DNA of 64,000 nucleotides from Thalassotalea hakodatensis (GCF_030295995.1 NZ_AP027365.1:1550001-1614000), one strand, 5' to 3'; counted from the stretch's first letter, positions 46,978 through 56,633 are shown. The notes: generated by a model from the letters alone, not told the origin. Program-made: numbers and translations.

Positions 46978-47021
46978 CGAGAATATATATATGATGGTTC
47001 ATGCGTTTACGAATGTTGGCA

Positions 47022-47474
47022 TTAATCCGTATAAAACGTATGTTTAAATGACAGTTGTTGCTGTTCTTTGCCGTTATCAATAGTTAGATTGAAACGTATC
47101 GTCTCTTCATTACGGTGCATAACTTGTGCTAAGTAATAAACTGCATCACCTTCAACAACTTCTACAAAGCTAAGATCTTTATCTTGCCCAAGTAAGTTAA
47201 CCGCTTTACCTGTTATTTTTACTTTTTGTGCAGGGTTGCCTTTAATCGTGTTATCCATCACAGCAATATTGATCAAACCGTTGTAATTACTACGTTCAAT
47301 ACCATAAGCTTTTGCTACTTCAGGCGTTAGAAATGTTGCACTAATAGCCATGTAGTGTACATTCATGTCACCGAGTTTCTTCATGTTTTCAGCGTTAGCA
47401 TTAGTTAAAAGTAAGAAGGCAAAGGGTAAAGCGAATGATAAATGACGAAAGAATTTTTTTAGCGAAAGTTGCAT
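47022..47474 (-). CDS. DUF4426 domain protein, periplasmic
   Basis: A 150-residue secreted protein: signal peptide (about 1-28, ending NANA) followed by the DUF4426 domain (MNVHYMAISATFLTPEVAKA; GLINIAVMD). Function unknown. In Shewanella and Vibrio this family lies between yggT/yggU and rdgB; here it is the last gene of the yggS-proC-yggT series and rdgB is missing downstream. An ACAATG start follows GGAG on the minus strand. The intergenic gap to yggT is 74 bp. Confidence 0.85.
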   Translation of the reverse strand: MQLSLKKFFRHLSFALPFAFLLLTNANAENMKKLGDMNVHYMAISATFLTPEVAKAYGIERSNYNGLINIAVMDNTIKGNPAQKVKITGKAVNLLGQDKDLSFVEVVEGDAVYYLAQVMHRNEETIRFNLTIDNGKEQQQLSFKHTFYTD

Positions 47475-47548
47475 TGTAAACTCCTTGGTAAAAGTGATTA
47501 TGCGCTAAGTATAGCCATAACCACTTATAAACCAATATTGTTTTGTTA

Positions 47549-48097
47549 TTAAAGCATTGCCCAATAAGGGATAGCTCCAGAAAGCACTATATTAATCACG
47601 TTTAACAGTAAAAAGGCGGCTAAAACCGATAAATCTAAACCACCAATAGCGGGGATCACTTTTCTTATTGGTCTTAAAAAAGGATCAGTTAATTGATGTA
47701 ATATCACATGGGTAGGGTTGTAACCTTGCACCACCCAACTCATTACGGCCATAACTAACATTAGCACGAATAGCAAAAAGCCGGTTTGTTTAATCAGGTA
47801 CAAAACGCCGATAAACAAGGCAGTTATTAAATCAAAAGGGCCACCGTTTAGTAACGGTATGATAATGAATTTCAACACGGCAACTAAGTATGCGATCACA
47901 AGTGTTGCCATATCGATACCACCTACGCTTGGAATGATACGGCGAAATGGAATAACCAGTGGGTTTGTTACTTTCACTACAAATTGACTTAACGGGTTGT
48001 AAAAATCAGCCCTGACAAGTTGTAACCACACCCTAATTACCAATAACATTAACAAGGCGTCGAAAAAGAAACCAAGTAAGTAATTAATTGCTGCCAT
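47549..48097 (-). CDS. yggT: YggT-family membrane protein
   Basis: Inner-membrane protein of 182 residues with two YGGT repeats, each two helices flanking a P-F/L-R-x-I-P-x-x-GG-D/L-D/L-S/M motif: NPLVIPFRRIIPSVGGIDMA (about 45-64) and TDPFLRPIRKVIPAIGGLDL (about 137-156). Proposed roles include envelope and osmotic homeostasis; the mechanism is unknown. It lies 95 bp downstream of proC, the standard neighbour. yggU (DUF167), often next in line, is absent here. Confidence 0.93.
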   Translation of the reverse strand: MAAINYLLGFFFDALLMLLVIRVWLQLVRADFYNPLSQFVVKVTNPLVIPFRRIIPSVGGIDMATLVIAYLVAVLKFIIIPLLNGGPFDLITALFIGVLYLIKQTGFLLFVLMLVMAVMSWVVQGYNPTHVILHQLTDPFLRPIRKVIPAIGGLDLSVLAAFLLLNVINIVLSGAIPYWAML

Positions 48098-48192
48098 TAA
48101 TAGTTCTCCAAAACCTTATTAACATTAAAGATGGTAACAAACCAAAAGAATTTCAATGTTTAAAGGGTTAATTAATATGTATTGTCGTTAGG

Positions 48193-49008
48193 TTAAGCGT
48201 TGTTTTCTGCCATTTCTTTGGCTCTGGCTTTTGCCGATTGCATTGCATCACTGACCAGTTTATCTAGGCCACCATCAATTAATGTTGATAGCGCTGCCTG
48301 TGTTGTGCCACCTTTAGACGTGACATTTTCACGTAACGTACTAATTGCATCTTTGTTTTGTACAACCATTTCAGCAGCACCTAAGGCTGTTTGTTGAATG
48401 AGCTGTCGGCTATCTTGCGCTGAAAAACCTAAACGTATTGCTTCTTTTTCCATTGCTTCCATAAACAAGAAAAAATAGGCAGGAGCAGAGCCTGAAACGG
48501 CAATAATGTTGTCAATTTCACTCTCATCTGTTAGCCATTTAGTGATACCAACAGATTTCATTAATGAATCAGCTTGTTCTTTTTGTTGCTTGGATACTTG
48601 TGGTGAAGGAAACAACCCCGTAACGCCTAAGCCTAATTGTGAAGGGGTATTAGGCATGGTACGAATAATAGGGCAAGGCTTACCTAATGCTTGCTCCATA
48701 GTCGACATAGTGCAACCAGCGGCAACTGAGATAAAACACTTTTCTTCAACATTGACCGCCGCACTAATTTGCTGACAAACATCGGCAATAAAATAAGGTT
48801 TTACACCTAATACAATAAAGTCAGCAAAGGTAGCCGCTTCAATATTGTCACTGGTGTGTAAGATATTATAATTATTGGCTAATTTTTCACGTTTGTCAGC
48901 CGAAGGGTTTGAAACAATAACATCGCTTGGTGTAAAACCATTGCTAATAAGGCCTGTGATAATGGCGCTATTCATGTTGCCCGCGCCAATAAAAGCTATT
49001 TTACTCAT
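48193..49008 (-). CDS. proC: Pyrroline-5-carboxylate reductase
   Basis: Last step of proline synthesis: reduces pyrroline-5-carboxylate to proline with NADPH. It has 271 residues. The Rossmann motif is IAFIGAGNMNSAIITGL at the N-terminus, followed by IIRTMPNTPSQLGLGVTGLF and the C-terminal dimerisation signature VTSKGGTTQAALSTL. It lies between yggS and yggT as in most Gammaproteobacteria. It is opposed metabolically by putA 11 kb away. Confidence 0.96.
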   Translation of the reverse strand: MSKIAFIGAGNMNSAIITGLISNGFTPSDVIVSNPSADKREKLANNYNILHTSDNIEAATFADFIVLGVKPYFIADVCQQISAAVNVEEKCFISVAAGCTMSTMEQALGKPCPIIRTMPNTPSQLGLGVTGLFPSPQVSKQQKEQADSLMKSVGITKWLTDESEIDNIIAVSGSAPAYFFLFMEAMEKEAIRLGFSAQDSRQLIQQTALGAAEMVVQNKDAISTLRENVTSKGGTTQAALSTLIDGGLDKLVSDAMQSAKARAKEMAENNA

Positions 49009-49046
49009 TTAAATTTCCTAATTTTTTGGACCAATTCTTATTGGTG

Positions 49047-49721
49047 TTATGCTCTAGCGCCAAAGATGGCAGTGCCAATTCTGACCATAGTTGAGCCATT
49101 AGATATCGCCTCACTTAAATCGCCAGACATACCCATTGATAATGTATCAACGGTATTAAACCGTTGTTGAAGGGATTGAAACAGCGCAGACATTTTAGCA
49201 AAACTTTCTGCAGCGTTGTGTTTTTCGGGAATCGCCATTAAACCGCGTAATGTTAAGTTATCTGCTGAGTCAACCATTTGTGCTAGCTCATCTAACTCAT
49301 TGACTTCAATGCCAGATTTAGAAGCCTCACCACTAATATTTACTTGTAAACAGACATTGAGCGGAGTATCTTGACTACAACGCTGTTCGTTTAATCGTGT
49401 GATAATTTTTTTGCGATCAACACTTTGTACCCAAGAAAAGTGTTCAGCGATTAAGCGAGTTTTATTTGACTGAATAGGGCCAATAAAGTGCCAGCAAATA
49501 CGCTCAAGATCAGAAAGCTGCTGTATTTTTTCAACGGCTTCTTGCAAATAGTTTTCACCAAAAGCTATTTGACCAGCATTATAAGCTTCTTGCACCTGAG
49601 CGGCCGGCTTGGTTTTACTCACTGCCAACAGTTGAATATCATTTCTGTGTCGTTTCGCTTGCTGACAAGCTGCTGTAATTTGCAGTTCTACTTGAGCAAG
49701 ATTATCTTTAATATGACTCAT
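49047..49721 (-). CDS. yggS: PLP homeostasis protein, YggS family
   Basis: Pyridoxal-phosphate-binding protein that buffers free PLP and influences amino-acid balance. It has 224 residues of alanine-racemase-like barrel. The PLP lysine is in LLAVSKTKPA near residue 36; HFIGPIQSNKTR and LRGLMAIPE are family signatures, and SMGMSGDLSEAISNGSTMVRIG is the C-terminal phosphate-binding part. It is first of the minus-strand operon, 67 bp from the divergent pilT start. Confidence 0.95.
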   Translation of the reverse strand: MSHIKDNLAQVELQITAACQQAKRHRNDIQLLAVSKTKPAAQVQEAYNAGQIAFGENYLQEAVEKIQQLSDLERICWHFIGPIQSNKTRLIAEHFSWVQSVDRKKIITRLNEQRCSQDTPLNVCLQVNISGEASKSGIEVNELDELAQMVDSADNLTLRGLMAIPEKHNAAESFAKMSALFQSLQQRFNTVDTLSMGMSGDLSEAISNGSTMVRIGTAIFGARA

Positions 49722-49788
49722 TACTTAAATTTTTTGCCATCTATGTGTTACCACATAAATGCCGTTGTTAACTATAAAAGAGGTTTTC

Positions 49789-50832
49789 ATGGATATTACC
49801 GAATTACTCGCATTTAGCGTAGAAAATAATGCTTCGGATCTACATCTTTCTACGGGTGTTCCACCTTTAATTCGCGTGGATGGCGATGTACGTAAACTTA
49901 ACATACCTGCCTTTGAAGCCAAAGACGTAAATGCTCTTGTTTATGACATTATGAACGATCGTCAACGAAAAGAATACGAAGAAAACATGGAAGTGGATTT
50001 TTCTTTTGAAGTTCCTAACTTAGCACGTTTTAGGGTTAATGCCTTTAATCAAAACAGAGGTCCCGCAGCAGTATTCCGTACTATTCCTAGTAAAGTATTG
50101 TCGTTGGATGATTTAGGATGTCCTGATATTTTCCGTACCATTTCAGAAAACCCGCGCGGCTTAGTGTTAGTGACAGGGCCAACGGGTTCGGGTAAGTCAA
50201 CCACGTTAGCGGCGATGATCGACTACATTAATAACATGAAGCATGATCATATTCTTACCATTGAAGATCCAATCGAATTTGTTCATGAGAACAAAATGTG
50301 TTTGATCAACCAACGTGAAGTACATCGTGATACGTTAAGTTTTAACAATGCGTTGCGTTCAGCCTTACGTGAAGATCCTGACGTTATACTCGTTGGTGAG
50401 ATGCGTGATTTAGAAACCATACGTTTAGCAATGACCGCTGCAGAAACGGGTCATCTAGTATTTGGTACCTTACATACCACCTCTGCACCTAAAACCATTG
50501 ACCGTATTATTGATGTATTCCCTGCAGAAGAAAAATCAATGGTGCGTTCAATGCTGTCAGAGTCGTTGCGTGCGGTTATTTCTCAAACGTTAGTGAAGAA
50601 AGTTGGTGGCGGTCGTGTTGCTTCACATGAAATTATGATCGGCGTACCGGCGATACGTAACCTTATTCGTGAAGATAAAGTGGCGCAAATGTACTCTGCA
50701 ATTCAAACGGGGATGCAACATGGCATGCAAACCATGGATCAATGCTTACAAAACTTAGTGAATCGTGGCTTGATCACTAGACAAGATGCAATGGAAAAAG
50801 CCGCTGATAAAAATCAATTTCAAGGGTATTAG
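49789..50832 (+). CDS. pilT: Type IV pilus retraction ATPase PilT
   Basis: Hexameric ATPase that disassembles type IV pili, driving twitching and DNA uptake. It has 347 residues from the ATG at 49789 (MDITELLAFSVENNASDLHL), preceded by AAGAGG; an ATG ten codons earlier gives a non-family N-terminus. Walker A is GPTGSGKST at about 130-138, the Asp box is ILTIEDPIEFVH, Walker B is DPDVILVGEMRD, the His box is FGTLHTTSA, and the AIRNLIRE motif needed for retraction is present. It is followed by pilU 9 bp later. The pilus structural genes are not in this window. Confidence 0.97.
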   Translation: MDITELLAFSVENNASDLHLSTGVPPLIRVDGDVRKLNIPAFEAKDVNALVYDIMNDRQRKEYEENMEVDFSFEVPNLARFRVNAFNQNRGPAAVFRTIPSKVLSLDDLGCPDIFRTISENPRGLVLVTGPTGSGKSTTLAAMIDYINNMKHDHILTIEDPIEFVHENKMCLINQREVHRDTLSFNNALRSALREDPDVILVGEMRDLETIRLAMTAAETGHLVFGTLHTTSAPKTIDRIIDVFPAEEKSMVRSMLSESLRAVISQTLVKKVGGGRVASHEIMIGVPAIRNLIREDKVAQMYSAIQTGMQHGMQTMDQCLQNLVNRGLITRQDAMEKAADKNQFQGY

Positions 50833-50841
50833 GAGTTAACC

Positions 50842-51969
50842 ATGTTGAGATTTCATCAATACCTCGAAAAAATGGTGCAGCATGATGCATCCGATATGTT
50901 TGTGACCGCGAAGTTGCCGGTTAGCGCGAAAATCAATGGTGAACTAACGCCTATTGATGAAACGGCATTAAGTCCGGAAGCGGCGTTAGAACTTGTTCAT
51001 AATGCAATGAATGAAAAGCAGAAAAAGCAATTTGACCAAGAAAAGGAATGTAACTTTGCTATTTCCATTGATGATATAGGCCGATTTCGTGTTTCTGCGT
51101 TTTGGCAGCGTGATATGGCGGGTATGGTTATTCGTCGTATTGTGACTGAAATTCCAGATTCTGATGACTTAGGTTTACCGTCGGTGTTAAAAGATGTCGT
51201 GATGTCTAAACGTGGGTTAGTGTTATTTGTTGGTGGTACAGGTACGGGTAAGTCAACCTCAATGGCTGCCTTGATTGGTTATCGAAACCGTAACTCTCGT
51301 GGCCATATACTGACCATTGAAGATCCGGTGGAATTTGTCCACGAACACGGAAAATCGATGGTTACACAGCGTGAAGTAGGTTTAGACACGGAAAGCTTTG
51401 ATGCGGCATTAAAAAGCTCTTTACGCCAAGCACCTGATGTTATTCTAATTGGTGAGATCAGAAGCCAAGAAATCATGGAACATGCGCTGGCGTTCGCGGA
51501 GACAGGGCACTTATGTATTGCAACTCTTCATGCGAATAATGCGAACCAAGCAATTGACCGTATCATGCATTTAGTGCCTGCGGATCAACATGGTAAATTA
51601 CTGTTTGATTTGGCGTTAAATCTTCGCGGCATTATTGCTCAGCAATTAATTCCTACTCGAGATGGCAATGGCCGAGTTGCTGCAATCGAAATATTGCTGA
51701 ACTCTCCTTATATCGCTGAATTAATAAAAAAAGGTGAAGTTGGCGATATTAAAGAAGTGATGGAAAAATCTACCGAGCAAGGTATGCAAACCTTTGATCA
51801 AGCACTGTTTAATTTGTATCAACGTGGCTTAATTAATTACGCGGATGCGATACACCATGCTGATTCACCAAATGACCTACGCTTAATGATTAAACTACGC
51901 AGCAATGATCAAGGTGGCAGTGGTTCATTGTCGGGCGTAACAATAGACGGTTTAGATCCAAAAGATTAG
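50842..51969 (+). CDS. pilU: PilT-dependent retraction ATPase PilU
   Basis: Paralogue of PilT that adds force to pilus retraction but needs PilT to act. It has 375 residues with Walker A GGTGTGKST at about 131-139, ILTIEDPVEFVHEHGKSMV, Walker B APDVILIGEIRS and the His box IATLHANNA. It has the family-typical C-terminal extension (about 345-375). It shares an operon with pilT and ends before a terminator-like hairpin. Confidence 0.96.
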   Translation: MLRFHQYLEKMVQHDASDMFVTAKLPVSAKINGELTPIDETALSPEAALELVHNAMNEKQKKQFDQEKECNFAISIDDIGRFRVSAFWQRDMAGMVIRRIVTEIPDSDDLGLPSVLKDVVMSKRGLVLFVGGTGTGKSTSMAALIGYRNRNSRGHILTIEDPVEFVHEHGKSMVTQREVGLDTESFDAALKSSLRQAPDVILIGEIRSQEIMEHALAFAETGHLCIATLHANNANQAIDRIMHLVPADQHGKLLFDLALNLRGIIAQQLIPTRDGNGRVAAIEILLNSPYIAELIKKGEVGDIKEVMEKSTEQGMQTFDQALFNLYQRGLINYADAIHHADSPNDLRLMIKLRSNDQGGSGSLSGVTIDGLDPKD

Positions 51970-51978
51970 CTTAAAAAA

Positions 51979-52018
51979 TAAAAGTGCTGTTAAGTGAGGT
52001 ATCAGCGCTTTACTTTTT
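51979..52018 (+). terminator. Terminator between pilU and convergent oxidoreductase gene
   Basis: AAAGTGCTG and CAGCGCTTT pair (one G-T wobble) over a 12-base loop, followed by TACTTTTTAT. Confidence 0.6.
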
Positions 52019-52658
52019 ATTTGAATAGTTCATCTAAGGTGTATATTTCAAACGGCTCTTTTTGGGCTTTACTAACGTTTAGCATTTTTGTCGCGACTTG
52101 AACGCCTTCAATAGGGCGATAACGTTTTAAAAATGGCAGCTTGCAGATGATGGGTAATAGGTAACTGCTAAGTACTTCGCCAAGCCTAAAATGATCCCGT
52201 TCACCGAGCAATAATGAAGGTTGTAAAATACTTATCCGCTGAAAACTTAACGGCTTAACTTTATCTTCTAGTTCACCTTTCATTTTGAAGTAAGCGCTGT
52301 TGGCGTTTTTATTTGCACCACTTGAAGAGACTAATACATAGTGTGCTACGCCATTTTCTGCGGCCATTTTTGCAGCTTGATACTGATAGTCGACATCAAC
52401 CATTCGTTGGTTTTCTATTGAGCCTGCTTGTTTTTTCGTAGTACCTAAGCAAGAGAACAGTATGTCGCCAATAAAGTAGTCTTGGTATTTGTTTAGGTTA
52501 TTAAAATCGATGACGTGATTGACGAGCTTTTCATGGTTGTATTCGATTGGCTTGCGTGTGAGTGCGACTATTTTGCTATAGGTAGAATCAGCTAATAGTT
52601 GAGTGAGTAAATGATGACCGATTAACCCTGTTGCGCCAATAACAATTGCTGTTTTCAT
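52017..52658 (-). CDS. NAD(P)-binding oxidoreductase, YraR/HTATIP2-like
   Basis: Short-chain-dehydrogenase-like Rossmann protein of 213 residues. The nucleotide-binding motif is IGATGLIGHHLL at the N-terminus, followed by SCLGTTKKQAGS, VSSSGANKNANSAYFKMKGE (active-site-like Y-x-x-x-K) and LQPSLLLGER. It resembles E. coli YraR and eukaryotic HTATIP2. Substrate unknown. It begins 2 bp after the ruvX stop, so it belongs to the gshB-yqgE-ruvX run. Confidence 0.85.
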   Translation of the reverse strand: MKTAIVIGATGLIGHHLLTQLLADSTYSKIVALTRKPIEYNHEKLVNHVIDFNNLNKYQDYFIGDILFSCLGTTKKQAGSIENQRMVDVDYQYQAAKMAAENGVAHYVLVSSSGANKNANSAYFKMKGELEDKVKPLSFQRISILQPSLLLGERDHFRLGEVLSSYLLPIICKLPFLKRYRPIEGVQVATKMLNVSKAQKEPFEIYTLDELFK

Positions 52659-52660
52659 GG

Positions 52661-53095
52661 TTATTCGCCGTAGGTACTTTCAAAGTAGCTTTCAACAATT
52701 AAACGGGCAGATTCGGCATCAATGTTATCTTTCGATAAATTACGGTAACCACCGTGCTCAAATAAGTGCTGTTTAGCATCAGCGGTGGTTAACCGTTCAT
52801 CAACAAATTTAATCGGTGTTTTATAGTCGTGCGCTAAGCGATTACCAAATTTCTTGGCGTCAAAGGTAACTTGTTGGGGGGTGCCATCCATGTTTAGCGG
52901 TAAACCGACCACAATTAAATCAGGCTGCCATTCATCGAAATAGCTTTTCAGTTGCTGTTGATTTGGAATACCGTCTTTGGCTTTCACTGAGCCTAAAGGC
53001 GTAGCAGTGCCGGTAATTGCTTGACCAACGGCAACGCCAATGTATTTCTTGCCAAAATCAAAGCCAAGAATGGTTTTATATGTGTTTTCGGCCAC
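52661..53095 (-). CDS. ruvX: Putative pre-16S rRNA nuclease RuvX/YqgF
   Basis: RNase-H-fold protein of the YqgF family, linked to 16S rRNA 5'-end maturation. It has 144 residues: LGFDFGKKYIGVAVGQ (first acidic residue), LIVVGLPLNMDG, FVDERLTT and NIDAESARLIVESYF with the last acidic residue. The start is GTG at 53095, sharing its first base with the TAG stop of yqgE, so translation is probably coupled. The same gene pair is conserved across Gammaproteobacteria. Confidence 0.95.
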   Translation of the reverse strand: MAENTYKTILGFDFGKKYIGVAVGQAITGTATPLGSVKAKDGIPNQQQLKSYFDEWQPDLIVVGLPLNMDGTPQQVTFDAKKFGNRLAHDYKTPIKFVDERLTTADAKQHLFEHGGYRNLSKDNIDAESARLIVESYFESTYGE

Positions 53096-53652
53096 TATGC
53101 ATGGCCTATATCGGTTGAAAGGTGAGCGATATCAATACCAAGTTTTTCAGTGGCTTTTTGCCAACGTTGCTCTATCGGGGTATCAAAGAGTATTTGACTG
53201 TCTGCTGGGGTAATTAACCAAGAATTTGCTTTGATTTCTTGCTCTAGCTGGCCAGGGCCCCAGCCAGCGTAACCTAATGTCACCATAAATTTATCAGGCG
53301 CATCATCGCTGCCAAGTGCTTGTAATATATCTTTAGAGGTAGTGATCATTACATCATCACTTAACGCTAAGGAACTACTCCACCCCGATTGAGGACTATG
53401 TAGAACAAAACCTCTATCACGAGATACTGGCCCGCCGGTTAATACTTGTTGCGCAAGCTCGGGTAGCTTTTCATCGCCGTCTTCTTCAATTTGTGCCAGT
53501 AATTCATTTAACGTGATGTTAATGGGTAAGTTGATAATAATACCCATTGCACCGTCATCGTTATGTTCGCATATGTAAGTCACCGTTTTATTAAAATACG
53601 GATCATCTAAGCTTGGCATAGCAATTAATAAATGATTCTCTAAACTGTCCAC
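53095..53652 (-). CDS. yqgE: YqgE/AlgH family protein
   Basis: Member of the AlgH/DUF179 family, 185 residues, function unresolved. N-terminal SLENHLLIAMPSLDDPYFN, then GAMGIIINLP, VLTGGPVSRDRGFVLH and GYAGWGPGQLEQEI are family signatures. The start is a GTG at 53652. It sits between gshB (17 bp upstream) and ruvX (1-bp overlap), the classical order. Confidence 0.96.
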   Translation of the reverse strand: MDSLENHLLIAMPSLDDPYFNKTVTYICEHNDDGAMGIIINLPINITLNELLAQIEEDGDEKLPELAQQVLTGGPVSRDRGFVLHSPQSGWSSSLALSDDVMITTSKDILQALGSDDAPDKFMVTLGYAGWGPGQLEQEIKANSWLITPADSQILFDTPIEQRWQKATEKLGIDIAHLSTDIGHA

Positions 53653-53668
53653 TGGCCTACCTTCTTAT

Positions 53669-54622
53669 TTAACGCTGTTCTATTAATGATTCAATGGCAT
53701 CCATTAATTTACCACTGATATTAATAGGATATGCGGCTTCAATTTCACGAATACAAGTTGGACTGGTAACATTTATTTCAGTGACTTTGTCACCAATAAC
53801 GTCTAATCCTACAAAGTATAGACCACGTTTTTTAAGTTCAGGTGCAATTGTTTCTGCAATAAATTTATCACTGGCTGATAATGGCCTTGCTTCACCTGTA
53901 CCACCAGCCGCTAAATTACCACGAGTTTCACCTTTTGCAGGAATGCGTGCAAGACAATAAGGCATTGGCTCGCCATTAACAATTAGAATACGTTTATCAC
54001 CGTCTTTAATTTCCGGCATGTATTCTTGCACCATAGTATATTGCTGACCGTGGTTTGTCAGCGTTTCAATGATCACACCAACATTCGCTTCATGTTCTTT
54101 CATGCGAAAGATAGAAGAGCCACCCATACCGTCTAATGGTTTGATGATCACGTCTTTCTCTTGTTGGTGAAAGTCACGAATTTGCTGACTATTTCGTGTT
54201 ACTAAGGTTTTCGCGGTTAATTCAGGAAACCACGCAGTAAATAATTTCTCATTACAATCACGTAAACTTTGTGGCTTATTAATAATTAACGTACCGCTTT
54301 GTTCGGCTCGTTCAAGCATATACGTTGCGTAAATATATTCGGTATCAAAAGGGGGATCTTTACGCATGATCACGGCATCTAGCTCTGTTAATGCAATATC
54401 TTGTGATTCTGCTAAGTCATACCAGTGTTCAGGGTTATCGTACACGGTAACCTTTCGTGCAAAGGCACGGCTTTCACCCTGAAGCATGTAAAGATCATTC
54501 ATTTCAATATAAAAAAGTTCATACCCTCTAGCTTGCGCTTCAAACATCATTGCCATTGATGAGTCTTTATGCACTTTAACTTGAGAAATAGGGTCCATAA
54601 CGACACCTAGTTTAATAGCCAT
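53669..54622 (-). CDS. gshB: Glutathione synthetase
   Basis: ATP-grasp ligase joining gamma-glutamylcysteine and glycine. It has 317 residues. The N-terminus MAIKLGVVMDPISQVKVHKD and internal VIMRKDPPFDTEYIYATYML are typical, as are IIKPLDGMGGSSIFR (ATP-grasp loop), QEYMPEIKDGDKRILI and the C-terminal GLDVIGDKVTEINVTSPTC with the metal ligands. It lies between rsmE and yqgE as in E. coli. Confidence 0.97.
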   Translation of the reverse strand: MAIKLGVVMDPISQVKVHKDSSMAMMFEAQARGYELFYIEMNDLYMLQGESRAFARKVTVYDNPEHWYDLAESQDIALTELDAVIMRKDPPFDTEYIYATYMLERAEQSGTLIINKPQSLRDCNEKLFTAWFPELTAKTLVTRNSQQIRDFHQQEKDVIIKPLDGMGGSSIFRMKEHEANVGVIIETLTNHGQQYTMVQEYMPEIKDGDKRILIVNGEPMPYCLARIPAKGETRGNLAAGGTGEARPLSASDKFIAETIAPELKKRGLYFVGLDVIGDKVTEINVTSPTCIREIEAAYPINISGKLMDAIESLIEQR

Positions 54623-54639
54623 GATGTATTCCTGTTTAA

Positions 54640-55386
54640 TTATTTAATATCGCCAAGGCGACATTGCAGTGCAGTAATTGCGGTTAACGCTGCGGTTTCT
54701 GTTCTTAATACTCTAGGACCGAGTAACACGTCATTAAATTCATGTTTTTTTGATTGTGCAATTTCTTCATTACTTAAACCACCTTCGGGTCCGATCAGTA
54801 ATCTAATTCGATTGTGCGATAACGGTAACTGCATAATAGACTGTTCAGCTTTCGGGTGTAGATTCAGTTTTAGCGCAGAAGTTGATTGCATAAGCCATTG
54901 TTCAAGCGAGATTGCCGGTTTAACTATCGGTATCGTGCATCGTCCACTTTGTTCACAGGCACTGATAACAATTTTTTGCCACTGGTCGCATTTTTTTTGT
55001 AGTCGTTCGCCCTGTAATTTTACTCCGCAACGATCAGTAAACAGTGGAGTAATAGTGTTTACGCCTAGCTCAACTGATTTTTGCAGGGTAAAGTCCATGC
55101 GCTCGCCACGAGAAATACCTTGTCCTAGATGAATATTTAACGGTGATTCATTGTCTACCTCTGTAAATTCGCCAATTATCGCATTGGCCGACTTTTTACC
55201 TACATCAGTTAAAACGGCTTGGAATTCACCAAAACTACCGTTGTTTAATTGTCCGTTAAATAACGTGATGATGTCGTCGTTTTTTAATCGCAATACTCTG
55301 ATCGCATGACCAAATGCATCATCAGATAACGTAATCGTATCGCCGGTTGAAAATGGTTGGTTTTCGAATATTCTCGGATTGCGCAT
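54640..55386 (-). CDS. rsmE: 16S rRNA m3U1498 methyltransferase
   Basis: SPOUT-class methyltransferase acting on U1498 of 16S rRNA with SAM. It has 248 residues: an N-terminal PUA-like part (GDTITLSDDAFGHAIRVLRL) and a C-terminal SPOUT knot (LLIGPEGGLSNEEI and LGPRVLRTETAALTAITALQ) binding SAM. It is first in the rsmE-gshB-yqgE-ruvX series and is divergent from trhO across 266 bp. Confidence 0.96.
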   Translation of the reverse strand: MRNPRIFENQPFSTGDTITLSDDAFGHAIRVLRLKNDDIITLFNGQLNNGSFGEFQAVLTDVGKKSANAIIGEFTEVDNESPLNIHLGQGISRGERMDFTLQKSVELGVNTITPLFTDRCGVKLQGERLQKKCDQWQKIVISACEQSGRCTIPIVKPAISLEQWLMQSTSALKLNLHPKAEQSIMQLPLSHNRIRLLIGPEGGLSNEEIAQSKKHEFNDVLLGPRVLRTETAALTAITALQCRLGDIK

Positions 55387-55652
55387 GTCGTGTTTCGATC
55401 ATTTACTCAATACAGCCAAGATAGGGGTTAAGTTGATCTATTTCAATAAGTTCAATAAATTAATTCGTTATTATGGTCAGCGAAATGAAGTTAATCTGTT
55501 CGCTAATATTGCTTTACACGATACATGCTATTTCTAATATTATTTGTTAGAATGCGCGCCGATTATTGCTGCGTCGTTTATTCACTCAGCAATGTATACC
55601 CAAATTAGTGCCAGATTTGCGTTCTGGTCAAACTTAAATAGGTAGAAATTAA

Positions 55653-56633
55653 ATGCAAAATATTACCGTTTGCGCATTATACAAATTTGTGCGCCTTAAC
55701 GATTTCGAATTGATCAAACAACCGTTATTAACTGTGATGCAAGCGAATGATGTCAAAGGTACATTGTTGCTCGCGAATGAAGGCATTAATGGTACCATTG
55801 CAGGTTCGCAAAAAAGTGTTGATGCGGTGTTAGACTTTTTAGCACAAGATGAACGATTAGGTCTCGTTGATCATAAGTTTTCTTATGCAGATGAAAACCC
55901 ATTTCAACGCTCTAAAGTTAAATTGAAAAAAGAAATTGTTACTATGGGGGTGGAAGGCATAGATCCTACGCTTACTGTAGGTACGTATGTTAAGCCTGAT
56001 GAATGGAATGCCTTAATATCTGATCCTGAAGTGTTACTTATTGATACCCGTAATGACTATGAAGTAGAAATTGGCACCTTTGAAAATGCCATTAATCCCA
56101 ATACCGAAACCTTCCGTGAATTTCCCGACTATGTTGAAAAACATCTAGATAAAACTAAACATAAGAAAGTAGCAATGTTTTGTACCGGCGGCATTCGTTG
56201 TGAAAAATCTACGGCTTACCTTAAAGAGCAAGGCTTTGATGATGTATATCATTTAGAAGGTGGTATTTTAAAATATTTAGAAGAAGTACCAGAGCAAGAC
56301 TCGAAATGGCAAGGTGACTGCTTTGTTTTTGATGGCCGAGTAGCGGTCACTCATGGCTTAGAACAAGGCCAATATGACCAGTGTTTTGCTTGTCGTTATC
56401 CTATCACAGATGAAGAAAAACAAAGCGAACACTATGTTAAAGGTGTAAGTTGCCCGAAATGTATTGATAAATACACTGCTGATCAGCGTGAGCGATTTGC
56501 TGAGCGAGAAAAACAAATTAATTTAGCGAAAGCGCGAGGCGAAACACATATCGGTGGTGAGATAAAAGACGTGATAGAACAGCGTCGTAAAGAGAAACTT
56601 GCTGCTAAAAAAGCACAAGCCCAAAGTAAGTAA
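55653..56633 (+). CDS. trhO: tRNA uridine(34) hydroxylase TrhO
   Basis: Oxygen-dependent hydroxylase of U34 in tRNA, starting the ho5U/cmo5U branch; formerly YceA, rhodanese-related. It has 326 residues: an N-terminal UPF0176 acylphosphatase-like domain (about 1-95), a rhodanese domain (about 115-215) with active-site Cys in [13 protein letters not shown], and a C-terminal cysteine-rich segment (QCFACRYP and SCPKCID, zinc-site-like) followed by a charged helix. It has its own leader and is convergent with metK across a palindrome. Confidence 0.94.
   Translation: MQNITVCALYKFVRLNDFELIKQPLLTVMQANDVKGTLLLANEGINGTIAGSQKSVDAVLDFLAQDERLGLVDHKFSYADENPFQRSKVKLKKEIVTMGVEGIDPTLTVGTYVKPDEWNALISDPEVLLIDTRNDYEVEIGTFENAINPNTETFREFPDYVEKHLDKTKHKKVAMFCTGGIRCEKSTAYLKEQGFDDVYHLEGGILKYLEEVPEQDSKWQGDCFVFDGRVAVTHGLEQGQYDQCFACRYPITDEEKQSEHYVKGVSCPKCIDKYTADQRERFAEREKQINLAKARGETHIGGEIKDVIEQRRKEKLAAKKAQAQSK

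Noticed and set aside
47000-47060. Attachment site or tRNA at the right edge of the accessory block
   Set aside because: No tRNA-like sequence or direct repeat shared with the left edge near 32.2 kb was found by eye.
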